Assembly: GCA_963697525.1 (NCBI GenBank)
Contig: OY969087.1
Coordinates: forward strand, 3,162,001-3,226,000
Length of the DNA: 64,000 nt
Direction: 5' to 3'
Source of the DNA: Bradymonas sp963697525
GTDB taxonomy: Bacteria; Myxococcota_A; Bradymonadia; Bradymonadales; Bradymonadaceae
Of this stretch, positions 1-10,861 are shown one piece after another (within the stretch, counting starts at the first letter, position 1; every line of letters begins with the position of its first letter). The position numbers and the translations under genes are program-made. The notes below the pieces were generated by a model. The model was not told the DNA's origin, ran no database searches, and worked only from the letters and a program-made list of their open reading frames with translations.

Positions 1-977
1 TGCAATGGCTGCAAAACGGCGAGCACGTCACGATTCAGCGGGTCATTGACAATTTTGACATCAAGTACCCGCAGGCCCGCGAGGACCTCAAGCTTCTCGA
101 GGAGCTATACGGCCTGGCGACCCACCGTGACGGGCGCGTCAAGGTGTGGACGTGGGCGGGCTTCGACCCGGACTACGTCTCGGTGGCCACGGCCGCGGCG
201 CTCGAGCTGGGCTCGGTCGCCCTGGACGTCTTTCGCGACACTCCCTATCGCACCGAGATCGAGCGGCTCGCCAACCACTGTCGCGACCGCGTCGGCGAGA
301 TCCAGCGCAGGCGCCTCGACCGGGTGAGCAACGCGTTGCACCTGCGACGCACCTGGCTGCCGGCCGACGAGGAAGCGATGGCCGAGCATATCGAATCCAT
401 CCTGGACGCGGTGTTCCACGAGCGTCGCCTGGCGATGGTATACGCGCGTGCCGACGGCGAGGTGCGTCACTACGTCGCCCGTCCCTGTAAGTTGGTCTGG
501 TACGAGGGGCGCCTGTGGCTGCTGGCTCGCCACGAGGAGCATATGAAGCTCTTCGACGTCGCCGGCATCGAATCGCTCGAAGAGGTCAGCATTCCCGCCC
601 GCGACGAGGTCCAGGCCGACGGCGCCTCCCTATTGCCCGACCAACCCGATCCCTGCACCGATGACCAGGGCCTGGAGGAGTATTTCGCCAACGCCTTCGG
701 GATCTACGCGCAGAACTACCCGGTGGCGGACATCCACCTGGAGGTCGCCGGCTCGTGGTCGACGTACCTGCGGCGCTACCGGGTTCATCCCTCCCAGCGC
801 GTCGAGCAGGGGCCCGACAGCCTGCACGTGCATTTTCGCATGGGGCTGTGCCCGGAGTTCAAGTCCTTCCTGCTGGGCATGATTCCCAACGTCACCGTGC
901 ACTCTCCCGCCGAGCTCGCCGAAGAGATCGACGAAACCGTTCGCCTGTGGCTCGAGGAGGCCGCGGCCGGCGAATAA
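1..977 (+). CDS. WYL-domain transcriptional regulator (5' end outside window)
   Basis: The frame is already open at base 3 and runs 324 codons to a TAA, so the start lies upstream. The first ~45 visible residues (HVTIQRVIDNF...DLKLLEELYGL) look like the end of a winged helix-turn-helix domain. Residues ~125-200 contain a WYL-type core (AMVYARADGE..HYVARPCKLVWYEGRLWLLA), and the C-terminal ~90 residues resemble the WCX extension. Members of this family are DNA-binding regulators whose WYL domain is thought to sense a ligand, often nucleic acid or a nucleotide. The target is unknown. The gene converges on the TPR gene downstream, with 35 bp between the stops. An ATG at 144 also exists in frame, but starting there would remove the DNA-binding segment, so it is rejected as the start. 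Confidence 0.85.
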   Translation, partial: QWLQNGEHVTIQRVIDNFDIKYPQAREDLKLLEELYGLATHRDGRVKVWTWAGFDPDYVSVATAAALELGSVALDVFRDTPYRTEIERLANHCRDRVGEIQRRRLDRVSNALHLRRTWLPADEEAMAEHIESILDAVFHERRLAMVYARADGEVRHYVARPCKLVWYEGRLWLLARHEEHMKLFDVAGIESLEEVSIPARDEVQADGASLLPDQPDPCTDDQGLEEYFANAFGIYAQNYPVADIHLEVAGSWSTYLRRYRVHPSQRVEQGPDSLHVHFRMGLCPEFKSFLLGMIPNVTVHSPAELAEEIDETVRLWLEEAAAGE

Positions 978-1012
978 CTCGCCGCCGCCGGGCTGCCGCC
1001 GTTGCCGAACGC

Positions 1013-3076
1013 TCAGCGACGCAGGCGAAGCTGCCAGGGCACCAGAGCCTGTGTGTCGTAGTGAAGCTGCCACTGCACGCGGCCCTCGGACGAGGCGCCG
1101 TTGATGGTCAGGGTCGCCTGTGAGCGCGACGAGCGCAGCTCGGGCGCCGCCAGCGTCGCCCCCAGGCGCTTGCTGAGTTTGGCGGCGAGGTCGTCGGTGG
1201 TGGCCACCCACCAACCCGGGCGATGGAATCGCTCGATCAACTCCAACGCTTTGGTCGCCGCGGTGCGGTCGAGCGTCGAGAAGCTCACCTGCAGGTAGCG
1301 CGCCAGGCCCTTGCGGCTGGCCAGCGCCACGAATTCGCCCGTGCTGCGCAGGTAGGCCAGGGCGACCCACTTGTCCTTCAAGATCGCCGAGCCCTGGGGG
1401 CCGCGGGCAAATTCGGGCACCCATTGCGCGCCGATCTTGAAGATGACCGTGGCGTCGTTGTTCTCGACGAGTTCGATGCTGCCGGCGAGCTCGGAGAACG
1501 CGGTATCCGACAGAGCGAAGCGATACGAGGCCCACAATGCGGCGAGCTTGGCGGCCAGCGCCGTCCCGCTCAGCTCGCGGGTGGGATCGATATATTGTTG
1601 CACCACGGCCATCGACGTGCTCTCGACGATGGCGCGCTCGGCCTTCGCCGACAGCACGTGCAGGTCGACCTCGTCCTTATCCTGGGCGCCGATCCAGCGC
1701 GCCGCCAGCTCGAAGGGCTCCAGAAGCATCGTGCCGATCTCCAGGTAGCTCTCCGAGGCGGGCGTCTTGAAGGTCCAGGTGCCGTCGTAGGTCTTGGCCA
1801 GGCACTCCCCGATGAACATGCCCAACGCCAGGTGGCGAAAGTCCTCGAAGCCCGGGCGGTCCTTATACATCGGGCCCAACGGGCGCATCTTTCCGAACAA
1901 TCCGTCGCGGCAATTCAGCTCCATTTGCCAGATGCTCTCCGGACGCAGGGGCACGATGGTCGCCTTGTGCTCCTGGGTGGCCACGATCAGGTTACGCAGG
2001 CAGCGCTCCAGGAAAATCTGGGAGAGCAAGTCGCCCCCGGTCACCCGGAAATCGCGCGTGTCGATGGCGGTGGCGTCGCCGAACAGCGCGCCGCGATCCA
2101 TCGAGATGGGGGGCACGTTGTCGATGCGGTCATCGCCGGCTTTTGATGGCCACTCCGGCGGCTTCATCTCGGCGACGTCGGCCAGCAGGTTGCGGTTGAG
2201 CTCGCGCTCGCGCTGGATCAACGCCTGCAAATCGCTGCGTTTGGCGTCGACCACCGAGGTCGCGTTGGCCGGCACGCTCGTCTGTGAGATCGGCGCCGGC
2301 GGCTGCGGACGTGCCGGCGGCTGCGGACGTGCCGGCGACTGCGGACGTGCCGGCAACTGTGAGGGGGGCGCTGGGCTGGGAGCCGTGGGCCGCGGGCTGG
2401 GCGGGGGGGCGGCGCTGCCGGCGTTGGCGGCCGCGCGACGCACCGTCTGCGGCAGGGTCATCTCGGGCGAATGCTCGCGGCGCTTCAGCGGGCGCCCATT
2501 GGCGATGGCGCGGCGGGCTTCGCCAAAAAACGCCTGCATCTCCGGGCCGGATTTGGGCACCGAATAATCCAGACGGTTGACGAATTTCATCGCCTGCGCC
2601 TCGGGGATGCGCCCGGCGCCATACGCCTCGACGAGATCGCATAGCACGCTCTGCATGTGGCGAAACGCGTCGCCGTTGGGGTCGTCGCTGAGCGCGCGGA
2701 TGAATTGGTTGGTCCCCTCGTCCCAGCGTCCCTGGCGGATGATCTGCTCGGCGAGCAAGGCGCGCACATAGCCGTCGCCGGTGTTGTATTCGATGGCGTT
2801 GCTCAAGAAGCGCTCGGCCTCGCGCCGCTTGCCCTGGGCGCCGAGGATCTCGCCGAGCAGCGCCTGCACGTCGGGGTTGGCGTCCATCGACATCGCCTGG
2901 CGCGCCAGCGCCTCGGCGCGCGGCAGCTGGCCGGTGTGCAGGGCCACGCGCGCCAGGCCGCGCAGGGCTTCGGCGGTGTCGGTGCCTTCATCGACATAGG
3001 TCTGGAAGATGTGCTCGGCCTGGGCGTTGTTGCCCAGGCTCAGCTCGTGCCAGGCGTGGGTGATCGATTGCTGCAT
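1013..3076 (-). CDS. TPR-repeat protein with proline-rich linker, unknown C-terminal domain
   Basis: 687 aa if started at the ATG at 3076, which has GGGAG about 7 nt upstream; an in-frame GTG at 3088 overlaps that site and is less likely. Residues ~5-150 are a tetratricopeptide solenoid (ALRGLARVALHTGQLPRAEALARQAM, ALLGEILGAQGKRREAERFLSNAIEY). Residues ~215-265 are a low-complexity Pro/Ala/Arg/Gln linker with an imperfect repeat of RPQPPA. The remaining ~400 residues form a globular region I do not recognise. No signal peptide or membrane segment is visible, so it is probably cytoplasmic. TPRs suggest a scaffold or protein-binding role; nothing in the neighbours defines a pathway. Confidence 0.75.
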   Translation of the reverse strand: MQQSITHAWHELSLGNNAQAEHIFQTYVDEGTDTAEALRGLARVALHTGQLPRAEALARQAMSMDANPDVQALLGEILGAQGKRREAERFLSNAIEYNTGDGYVRALLAEQIIRQGRWDEGTNQFIRALSDDPNGDAFRHMQSVLCDLVEAYGAGRIPEAQAMKFVNRLDYSVPKSGPEMQAFFGEARRAIANGRPLKRREHSPEMTLPQTVRRAAANAGSAAPPPSPRPTAPSPAPPSQLPARPQSPARPQPPARPQPPAPISQTSVPANATSVVDAKRSDLQALIQRERELNRNLLADVAEMKPPEWPSKAGDDRIDNVPPISMDRGALFGDATAIDTRDFRVTGGDLLSQIFLERCLRNLIVATQEHKATIVPLRPESIWQMELNCRDGLFGKMRPLGPMYKDRPGFEDFRHLALGMFIGECLAKTYDGTWTFKTPASESYLEIGTMLLEPFELAARWIGAQDKDEVDLHVLSAKAERAIVESTSMAVVQQYIDPTRELSGTALAAKLAALWASYRFALSDTAFSELAGSIELVENNDATVIFKIGAQWVPEFARGPQGSAILKDKWVALAYLRSTGEFVALASRKGLARYLQVSFSTLDRTAATKALELIERFHRPGWWVATTDDLAAKLSKRLGATLAAPELRSSRSQATLTINGASSEGRVQWQLHYDTQALVPWQLRLRR

Positions 3077-3133
3077 GGGGTCTCCCACGGGGCGGTCCCC
3101 GCGTCGAAGTCGGCAGTGCGTGCGTTTACTCGT

Positions 3134-5602
3134 TTATAGGTCACCCGGGGCGCCCCAGCCAAGTGAGTCGGGCAGTTTAGGCGCGTTGGCGTCGGCTCGG
3201 CCGGGGGTCGACCCGCTGACCGGCCCGGCGGTTCCATCGGTGCCCAGCTTCTGAGCATTATCCAGCCAGTTGACCCCCGTAAAGGTCGCCGGGCCGGCCT
3301 GGTGGTTCGCCGAGGTGCCCAGGAAACAACCGTAGTGGCTGTTGCCGGCGATGACACTGTTGGTCATCTCCACGCTCTCGTAGTTGATGAATTGCAGGCC
3401 GTCGGCCAGGTGGAAGGTCGCCGCGTTGGGCATCTCGATGGTGGCAAAGTCGGTGTACATGAACTGGGACAGGTTGGCGGTAAACGCCACGTTCGAGCCG
3501 AACACGCCGGCGCCGCCGTTGCGCACCACCGTGGTGGCCTTGGTCAGGAATTCGCCGGCGTCGGTGCCGGCGGCGTTCTGCACCCACAGCCCGCCGCCGC
3601 GGTTGCCGGTGACCATGCTGGTTTCCACGCGCAGCGACTCCTGGGCGTTGACATCGTGGCCGATATTGCGCGCCAACAGGGCGAACCCGCCGTTGTCGCT
3701 GAACAGGCTGCCCTTGAATAACGCCACCCGGGCCCCGTTGAGGTACACGCCGTAGCCCAACTGGGCGGCCACGATATTGCCGTCGCCGGTGCTGCGCACC
3801 TGGGGCGCGGCCAGGTTGTCCGAAAACGACGAGTCCGACGCCAGCACGTTTCGCCCGTGGGACTCCAGACCCACCTTGGCGTTGCCGTCGAAGTCGCTGG
3901 AGACCACCGCCGTCGTCGACCACGAGGTGCGCACGTTCTGATTGGCCGGCGCGAACGCCGAGTCCGGGTAGAACGCCGAGTCGGGGTAGAAGGCCGAGTC
4001 CGGGTAGAACGCCGAGTCGGGGTAGAAGGCCGAGTCCGGGTAGAACGCCGAGTCGGGGTAGAAGGCCGAGTCCGGATAGAAGGCCGGATTGGCGAAGAAG
4101 GACTCGCCGGAAACGGTGTCATCGGCCGCCAAAAGAGGCGTGCCGTCAAAGGCCGAGTCCGGATACGCCGTCGTGGGATTTTTCATCGCCGAGAGCGCCT
4201 CGTCCGACACCCGAATCGGCGGCTGCTGGCCGTCGGGAATCGCGGCGATATACAGGCCGCGAATATTCTTGGTGACCTGGATGTGGTCGGCCCACACTCG
4301 CGAATCCAGCGCGAGGATGCCGGGCTCGCCGTTTTCGGTGACCACCGTATCCTTGCTGAGCCGCAAGAAGCTCTCCTGGCTCCAGATGCCCGCGCCGCGC
4401 CGATGCCGGCGGGTACTGGGGTCGGCGGCCGCGCGCAGCCCCTGGATGCGCGTGTTGAGCGTGCTCAGGACTCCCGCCTGAATCTTGACGCCGGCGATCT
4501 GGTCGGAGCCCGCCACCGAGCCCGGCTCGTCGATCACACTGTCGACGAGCAGGACACCGGATTGATACCCGGTGAGGTCGGTCTCGCCGTCGGCGAGTTC
4601 GGCGGAGATGCCCCGGTCCGAAAACCGACGCACGATGCTGCGATCGACGCGCAGCGCGCCGTGGTGCACGGCCACCGCCGTGGACGTATCCTCGACGATC
4701 GAGCGCACCACCGTCAGCGCGTTGCTCGCCGGGGCGGTCCCGTCGAAGACGATCGCCGGCGGGTTGTCGGTGGTCGGATCATTATCCTTGAGGGTCGGGC
4801 CGCCCTGGGCATTGACTCGACTCTCGGCGATGACCGCCGTCTTGACCTGCTCGAAGGTGATGAGCGGAGTGGCGTGATCGGCGGTGGCGCGCACGCCCAC
4901 GCCCACGAGGGCGAACGCCGTGGTATTGGACACCTTCAACTGGCCCGCCTTGCCTAGGTCGAGGATGGCATCGGCCGAACACGCGCTCATCAAGGTGATC
5001 GACGATCCGGTCAGGTCGAGGGTCGTGTTGACCTTATAAGTGCCCGGCAGCAGTGAGGCGACGAGGTCGGTTTGGCCGGCGATGTCCTTCAACGCCTCCA
5101 AACTCGTGGGATTGTCCAGGGTCTTGCCGTCACCGGTTCCGTTGGGGGCGACGTAGCGCACCTGGCCGTGAAAGTCGGCGTTGCGCTGCGGTGAGCCCTC
5201 CGGGGGGACGAATAAGACGCTGTTGTGCGGACAGGCGGGCAGGCCGGCGGCCGCCGCGCCTACCGTCTGCAGGTCGGACGCCGCCCAACTGGTGGGCTCG
5301 GTGCGTTGGCCGCCGTCGGCACCTCCGCCCGTGCCCGAGGCCGTGGTGCTTGCCGCCGGACACCCGTCGTAGCCCGACGGGCAGATCGGCATCGGCGAGT
5401 CGCTCGACGACGTCGTATCCGGCTCACCGCCCGCGTCGACCCCGGGGGCGCCCGAGTCGGTTCCCTGACCCGAGGGAGCCCCGCTGTCCGACTTGGCCCC
5501 CAGATCTCCCGCACTCCCACTCGATCCGCAGCCAGCCAAGCCCGCCACCAACATCACGACTGCGAGCAGCAGGGCGGGTGTCCGACGAACAATACGCAAC
5601 AT
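3134..5602 (-). CDS. Secreted lipoprotein with right-handed beta-helix-like repeats
   Basis: 822 aa. The N-terminus is a lipoprotein signal (basic MLRIVRR, hydrophobic stretch, lipobox LAGC at ~residue 25), followed by a Ser/Gly/Asp-rich linker. From ~residue 145 it resembles DUF1565/pectate-lyase-like parallel beta-helix proteins (VRYVAPNGTGDG...LVASLLPGTYKV), with many short Asn/Gly/Val-rich coils such as TTVVRNGGAGVFGSN and VETSMVTGNRGGGLWVQN. A perfect hexapeptide repeat YPDSAF (about 7 copies) interrupts the solenoid near residues 505-550. Probable outer-membrane-anchored surface protein. Such folds bind or cleave polysaccharide, but no catalytic residues can be assigned. GGGATAG precedes the ATG at 5602. 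Confidence 0.8.
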   Translation of the reverse strand: MLRIVRRTPALLLAVVMLVAGLAGCGSSGSAGDLGAKSDSGAPSGQGTDSGAPGVDAGGEPDTTSSSDSPMPICPSGYDGCPAASTTASGTGGGADGGQRTEPTSWAASDLQTVGAAAAGLPACPHNSVLFVPPEGSPQRNADFHGQVRYVAPNGTGDGKTLDNPTSLEALKDIAGQTDLVASLLPGTYKVNTTLDLTGSSITLMSACSADAILDLGKAGQLKVSNTTAFALVGVGVRATADHATPLITFEQVKTAVIAESRVNAQGGPTLKDNDPTTDNPPAIVFDGTAPASNALTVVRSIVEDTSTAVAVHHGALRVDRSIVRRFSDRGISAELADGETDLTGYQSGVLLVDSVIDEPGSVAGSDQIAGVKIQAGVLSTLNTRIQGLRAAADPSTRRHRRGAGIWSQESFLRLSKDTVVTENGEPGILALDSRVWADHIQVTKNIRGLYIAAIPDGQQPPIRVSDEALSAMKNPTTAYPDSAFDGTPLLAADDTVSGESFFANPAFYPDSAFYPDSAFYPDSAFYPDSAFYPDSAFYPDSAFYPDSAFAPANQNVRTSWSTTAVVSSDFDGNAKVGLESHGRNVLASDSSFSDNLAAPQVRSTGDGNIVAAQLGYGVYLNGARVALFKGSLFSDNGGFALLARNIGHDVNAQESLRVETSMVTGNRGGGLWVQNAAGTDAGEFLTKATTVVRNGGAGVFGSNVAFTANLSQFMYTDFATIEMPNAATFHLADGLQFINYESVEMTNSVIAGNSHYGCFLGTSANHQAGPATFTGVNWLDNAQKLGTDGTAGPVSGSTPGRADANAPKLPDSLGWGAPGDL
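3954..4084 (-). repeat. 18-bp tandem repeat encoding YPDSAF
   Basis: About seven head-to-tail 18-bp units, with alternate units differing at the same bases so that the true period is 36 bp. Each unit keeps the reading frame and encodes Tyr-Pro-Asp-Ser-Ala-Phe in the beta-helix lipoprotein. A lone further YPDSAF copy sits nearby at about 4150-4170. Copy-number change would add or remove whole hexapeptides without frameshift. Confidence 0.9.
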
Positions 5603-5683
5603 GAGCTATCCCGTGGGTATCGAAACCGATTCGCTTTGAACCAACTGATACCGTACTTTACTGGGTAAGCGACCGCGGTTCAA

Positions 5684-8377
5684 TCAAGCCGGAGCGGTGG
5701 GCTCGGCGCCGTGCTCATCGTCCAGCGACATCGCCAGGCGGAAGCCCAGGAATGGGCGTGGGATATCCACCTGTGCGTCCATATGCCAGTCCAACCGACA
5801 CATCAGCGGAATCGAGTTATACGAGGCCCCCTGCATGATATGCCGATTGGGGTCGTCGTCGGTGGGCGTGCAGGTCCACTCGATGATATTGCCCGCCATA
5901 TGGCGCACCCCGTACGGCGAGCGGTCGATGGGGTAGGCTTCCACCGACACCGGCAGCGGCTTGCCGCGCTCGCTGTCGCGCATGCGACAAAACGACGCAT
6001 CGAAATGGTTGCCCCAAGGATACAGGCGTCCGTCGACGCCGCGGGCCGCCTTTTCCCATTCCTGTGCCGACGGCAAGCGGTAGGTATGCCCGTCTCGCCG
6101 GCCGCGCCAGGCGGCAAACGCGGTGGCGTCGCGGTACGAGACCATCCCAATGGGCCAATCGAGCTCGCAGGTATCGCCTTCGGCATCATCCACAGGCAGC
6201 ACGAAGCGTCCATTTTCCAGGGGCAGGTACGATTCCCCATCTTCCAGGCGCGGCGCGTGGCCCAGCGCCCGGTCGAGGTCGTCTCGGGCCAGGTCGTTGA
6301 GAAACTCCAGGTACTCGGCGTAGGTCACCGGGGAGCGCATGATCGCAAAGGTCGGCAGGTAGCGGCGCTGGTCCTCGATGCGCTGCGGATGCAGCTCCCC
6401 CGTCAGGAACGTTCCTTGAGAGATGACGACGAAATCATCGGGGAGATCGTCGAGCGCGTGCAGACGCAAATCCAGGGAGCGTTGGTCCATACGGTCGAGT
6501 TTCAGCGGCACCTGCAATGGGACGTAGCCGTCGCGCTCGATTTCGAGAACGTAGTTGCCGTGATCCAACTGCAGCTCGCGCAACGGTGTGCGCCCCAATT
6601 CGCGCACCCGGCGTTCGACGAGGCGCCGGTTGATCTCGACGACTTCATACAGAGTCAGGTGGGCGTTGGGCGGGGTGGTCGTGATACTCAGCCGCGCCTT
6701 GCCCTCGAGCAACTGGTCGTACCAGCCGTCGTTGTGTTCGCGCACCAGCCCCTCGAAATAGGTCGCCCGGGCACGCTCTCCCGAGGCCTCGGCGTCGCGG
6801 AATCGTTGCCAATATAGGTCGGCGAGTGCCTTGCGCGCTTCGGACATGCCCGGTTGGGAACTCAACGCCTGCCCGTAAAGACGAGTGGCTTCGCTGAAAT
6901 GTTGCTCGAGCTCGACCTGGAGGTCCTCGACGTGTTGCTCCAGCCCCCACAGTCGCTCCTTTTCTTCCTGCGGCGCCCAGGAGGTCATCGTCATCTTCTG
7001 GTGGCCGACCTCGCGCAACAATTGGGCGTAGGTACGCTGGGTGCGCTCGTAGTTGAGGCGGGCCTCGTCGGCGCGCTCGACCGCCTCCAGAGCGAGTTGG
7101 CGACGGCGCTCGCGTTCTTTGACGCCCTCCAAAAACAGCTCGAGATCATCGGCCATGGCGCTGGCCGTCGAGTAGCGATCGTCGGGATCTTTGGCCAGGG
7201 CGCGCAGGCAAATCTCCTCGAGCTCGCGCGGAATCGCCCGGTCGGGGGCACGCTGGTGGGGCGGCTCGGGGTCCTCCTCGACGGCTTTGAACAACAGCGA
7301 GAGCATATGCTCGGCGCGAAACACCGGCGTGAGGGTCAGCGCTTCGTATAAGATCGCCCCCAGCGCATACACGTCGGTGCGCTGGTCGACCGCGTCGTTA
7401 TGCCCCTGGGCTTGCTCCGGGGCCATATATTGAGGCGTGCCCACCAGGGTGCCGGCTTCCTCGGCGGCCATATTGGATAGGGACACCGCCCCGAGCTCGT
7501 CGTTGAACACCCGCGCGACGCCCCAGTCGATGACAAAGACCTCGCCGTAGCTACCAATCAGGATATTTTCGGGCTTGAGATCGCGGTGGACCACCCCGCG
7601 ATCATGGGCGTAGTGCACCGCCAGGCAGACCTGGCGCAGGATCGACACCAGTTGGGTGAGCGAATAGCTGTCTTCCTCGCCGGCTGCCATCTGGCGGATG
7701 ATCTGCTCGAGGCTGCGCTCGCGCACCACGCGCATCGTATAATAGGGCTCGCCGCTGGTCAGCGCGCCCAGGTCGTAGATGGGGATGATGCTGGGATGCT
7801 CCAAAATGCCAGTGACCTGGGCCTCTTCGACCAAGCGGCGCCGCCGGTCCTGGTCGACCTTGGAGGCGCCCGGCAGCAACGTCTTCAGCGCGATGTCACG
7901 GCGCAGGATGAGGTCGCGGGCCAGCAGCACCTGACCCATGCCGCCGCGGCCGAGCTCGTCGAGAAATTCGTAGCGATGCTCCCGCTCCAGGTTCAGCTCC
8001 GCCAACTCGCCGTCGTCATCGGATGTGTAAGGTTGCGTGCGTCGCGCGCGCGGCGGCGGGTGCGCCAGGGTCGCGGCGACCGGCGTGGCGGCGTTGGTCT
8101 GGGGGGCGCGCGCCTCGTCGGTACGCGTGACCGCGCGCAGCACCAGCGTCTCGCCGTAGTCGAATTCCTCCCGCAGGGTGTCGGGGTCGACCTCGCGCAG
8201 GTGCGCCTGCAGCTCGGCGAGCTGTTCACCGGTCAGGTGGCCCTGGGCGAGCAGCACCTCAGAGAGGCGCATCTGCGAGGTGCTCGACGCGGATACACAC
8301 CGCATGAGCGTCGGCACATCCACCAGCCCCCGCGCGATTGCTAACTGGCCGAGCTGAGTATCTGTGTTTGTCGCCAT
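5684..8377 (-). CDS. Ser/Thr protein kinase fused to FGE/SUMF1-like domain
   Basis: 897 aa. Residues ~1-75 look like a small helical N-terminal domain (LGQLAIARGLVDVPTLMRC). Residues ~135-410 are a Hanks-type kinase: glycine loop GRGGMGQV, the VAIK-type lysine in ALKTL, catalytic loop HRDLKPEN, DWG in place of DFG, and APE in YMAPEQ. A coiled-coil/TPR-like stretch follows (~430-550), then a PEGA-like segment (~555-640). The C-terminal ~240 residues are a formylglycine-generating-enzyme/SUMF1-type fold (RLPSAQEWEKAARG, YPWGN, GVRHMAGNIIEW, GASYNS, FLGFRLA). The FGE-like part keeps only one Cys (PLMCRL) where true FGE has a Cys pair, so it is probably a binding domain, not an oxidase. No membrane segment is seen. 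Confidence 0.88.
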   Translation of the reverse strand: MATNTDTQLGQLAIARGLVDVPTLMRCVSASSTSQMRLSEVLLAQGHLTGEQLAELQAHLREVDPDTLREEFDYGETLVLRAVTRTDEARAPQTNAATPVAATLAHPPPRARRTQPYTSDDDGELAELNLEREHRYEFLDELGRGGMGQVLLARDLILRRDIALKTLLPGASKVDQDRRRRLVEEAQVTGILEHPSIIPIYDLGALTSGEPYYTMRVVRERSLEQIIRQMAAGEEDSYSLTQLVSILRQVCLAVHYAHDRGVVHRDLKPENILIGSYGEVFVIDWGVARVFNDELGAVSLSNMAAEEAGTLVGTPQYMAPEQAQGHNDAVDQRTDVYALGAILYEALTLTPVFRAEHMLSLLFKAVEEDPEPPHQRAPDRAIPRELEEICLRALAKDPDDRYSTASAMADDLELFLEGVKERERRRQLALEAVERADEARLNYERTQRTYAQLLREVGHQKMTMTSWAPQEEKERLWGLEQHVEDLQVELEQHFSEATRLYGQALSSQPGMSEARKALADLYWQRFRDAEASGERARATYFEGLVREHNDGWYDQLLEGKARLSITTTPPNAHLTLYEVVEINRRLVERRVRELGRTPLRELQLDHGNYVLEIERDGYVPLQVPLKLDRMDQRSLDLRLHALDDLPDDFVVISQGTFLTGELHPQRIEDQRRYLPTFAIMRSPVTYAEYLEFLNDLARDDLDRALGHAPRLEDGESYLPLENGRFVLPVDDAEGDTCELDWPIGMVSYRDATAFAAWRGRRDGHTYRLPSAQEWEKAARGVDGRLYPWGNHFDASFCRMRDSERGKPLPVSVEAYPIDRSPYGVRHMAGNIIEWTCTPTDDDPNRHIMQGASYNSIPLMCRLDWHMDAQVDIPRPFLGFRLAMSLDDEHGAEPTAPA

Positions 8378-8496
8378 CTCTCAGAGTCGCGAGACCTGGT
8401 GAATGCATAAAGCCGCGTTGGCCCCGAGCTTAAACCACCACTGGGCCGGGTGCAAAGTCCTTGCGCCTTCGCGCCGCCCGGGCGCTCAAATTCTCG
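8378..8496. other. Intergenic start of the rrn leader
   Basis: Non-coding stretch between the kinase start and the first promoter-like site of the rrn operon. Short frames here have no convincing ribosome binding site or coding character. Confidence 0.5.
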
Positions 8497-8524
8497 TTGA
8501 CACCAACGTCGCCGTGGTTATGAT
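8497..8524 (+). promoter_or_regulatory. rrn promoter P1 (predicted)
   Basis: TTGACA at 8497-8502, 16-nt spacer, TATGAT at 8519-8524. A perfect -35 and 5/6 -10 for a housekeeping sigma factor, about 660 nt ahead of mature 16S. It is the most consensus-like of three tandem sites. Confidence 0.7.
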
Positions 8525-8637
8525 CGCCGCTCGCACCCTTGGCGGGAATAGCACTTCTCGCTGTTGGTTCTTTACGGGTGCTCGTCGAGAGGCTCACGGC
8601 TGAAATTGCCAGCCGGCAGTACCAGCCAAAAAACCTC

Positions 8638-8666
8638 TTGACAGGCAGGCACGAAGCGCGTAGCTT
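8638..8666 (+). promoter_or_regulatory. rrn promoter P2 (predicted)
   Basis: TTGACA at 8638-8643, 17-nt spacer, TAGCTT at 8661-8666, followed by a GC-rich discriminator region. The surrounding ~60 bp is duplicated around P3 with few changes, and conservation covers both hexamers. A GC-rich discriminator is typical of stringently controlled rRNA promoters. Confidence 0.7.
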
Positions 8667-8764
8667 CCGCCGCCCGCTGACGAGAAAACCTCTCCGACGC
8701 GGCTCGAGCCCAACGCCGATTTCGCAACGCGAGTCGGCGGCTTCGAAAAGAAGCAAAAAAGCTC

Positions 8765-8793
8765 TTGACAGGCAGAGACGAAGCACTTACCTT
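8765..8793 (+). promoter_or_regulatory. rrn promoter P3 (predicted)
   Basis: TTGACA at 8765-8770, 17-nt spacer, TACCTT at 8788-8793. Second copy of the P2 module (about 8762-8825), sharing the spacer core ACGAAGC and the downstream CCGCCCGCTGACGAGAAAAC block. Confidence 0.7.
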
Positions 8794-8827
8794 CTGCCGC
8801 CCGCTGACGAGAAAACATCTCTTCAGC

Positions 8828-8840
8828 GCTCTTTGAAAAC
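8828..8840 (+). promoter_or_regulatory. boxA-like antitermination motif, leader
   Basis: GCTCTTTGAAAAC resembles the rRNA boxA (TGCTCTTTA-type) that recruits NusB/S10. A similar element lies in the 16S-23S spacer at 10855-10866. Position just before the 16S processing stem matches other rrn leaders. Confidence 0.55.
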
Positions 8841-8845
8841 AGAAT

Positions 8846-8906
8846 AGGAGTTCAGACAAGACGGCACGTCTTAAAGATTAAAAGAGGTGCTCTTTGTTTG
8901 ACGAAG
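8846..8906 (+). other. 5' arm of 16S processing stem
   Basis: Bases 8846-8870 are a perfect 25-bp complement of 10817-10841; 8881-8892 pair with 10801-10812, and 8898-8906 with 10785-10793. Together these form a long interrupted helix that loops out the whole 16S, the usual RNase III substrate for releasing pre-16S. Confidence 0.85.
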
Positions 8907-9181
8907 CTGATGTGCAGACGAGTCGATATGGCTCGCGTGACGCGCGTCCCTTTCTTAAAGGGGCTCGGACATAGATGCCCGAAGCGCACGCGGCCCGAGC
9001 GCAAGGCTTGTTGATCGGGGTTTCCTGACAGGTTCCCGCAGGTCATAAGTCGTCGTCTCATTCGTGAGATAAGTGCTCGGTCATCAAATCGACCAAAACC
9101 TGTACGCAGCTCTTACAAGCAAAGATCACCGTTACACCTAAGACGTGTACCGCAGTGATCGCTTGAAGTGAGCTCAAATTC

Positions 9182-10718
<1,537 letters not shown>

Positions 10719-10784
10719 ACGGAGCTTATCGCTCTACTACGACTCGCATCTATCTTAAGCATTTCGCTTAAGTGTGCTCGCATC

Positions 10785-10841
10785 CTTCGTCAATCAATTC
10801 GAGCACCTCTTTCTTCGACGTGCCGTCTTGTCTGAACTCCT
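10785..10841 (+). other. 3' arm of 16S processing stem
   Basis: Complement of the leader segment 8846-8906, including 25 uninterrupted base pairs (10817-10841 with 8846-8870). Confidence 0.85.
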
Positions 10842-10861
10842 TTCTGGATTCAACGATCTTT

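Noticed and set aside
8403..8859. Short frames just before the rrn operon
   Set aside because: They overlap the tandem promoters and the leader and lack ribosome sites.
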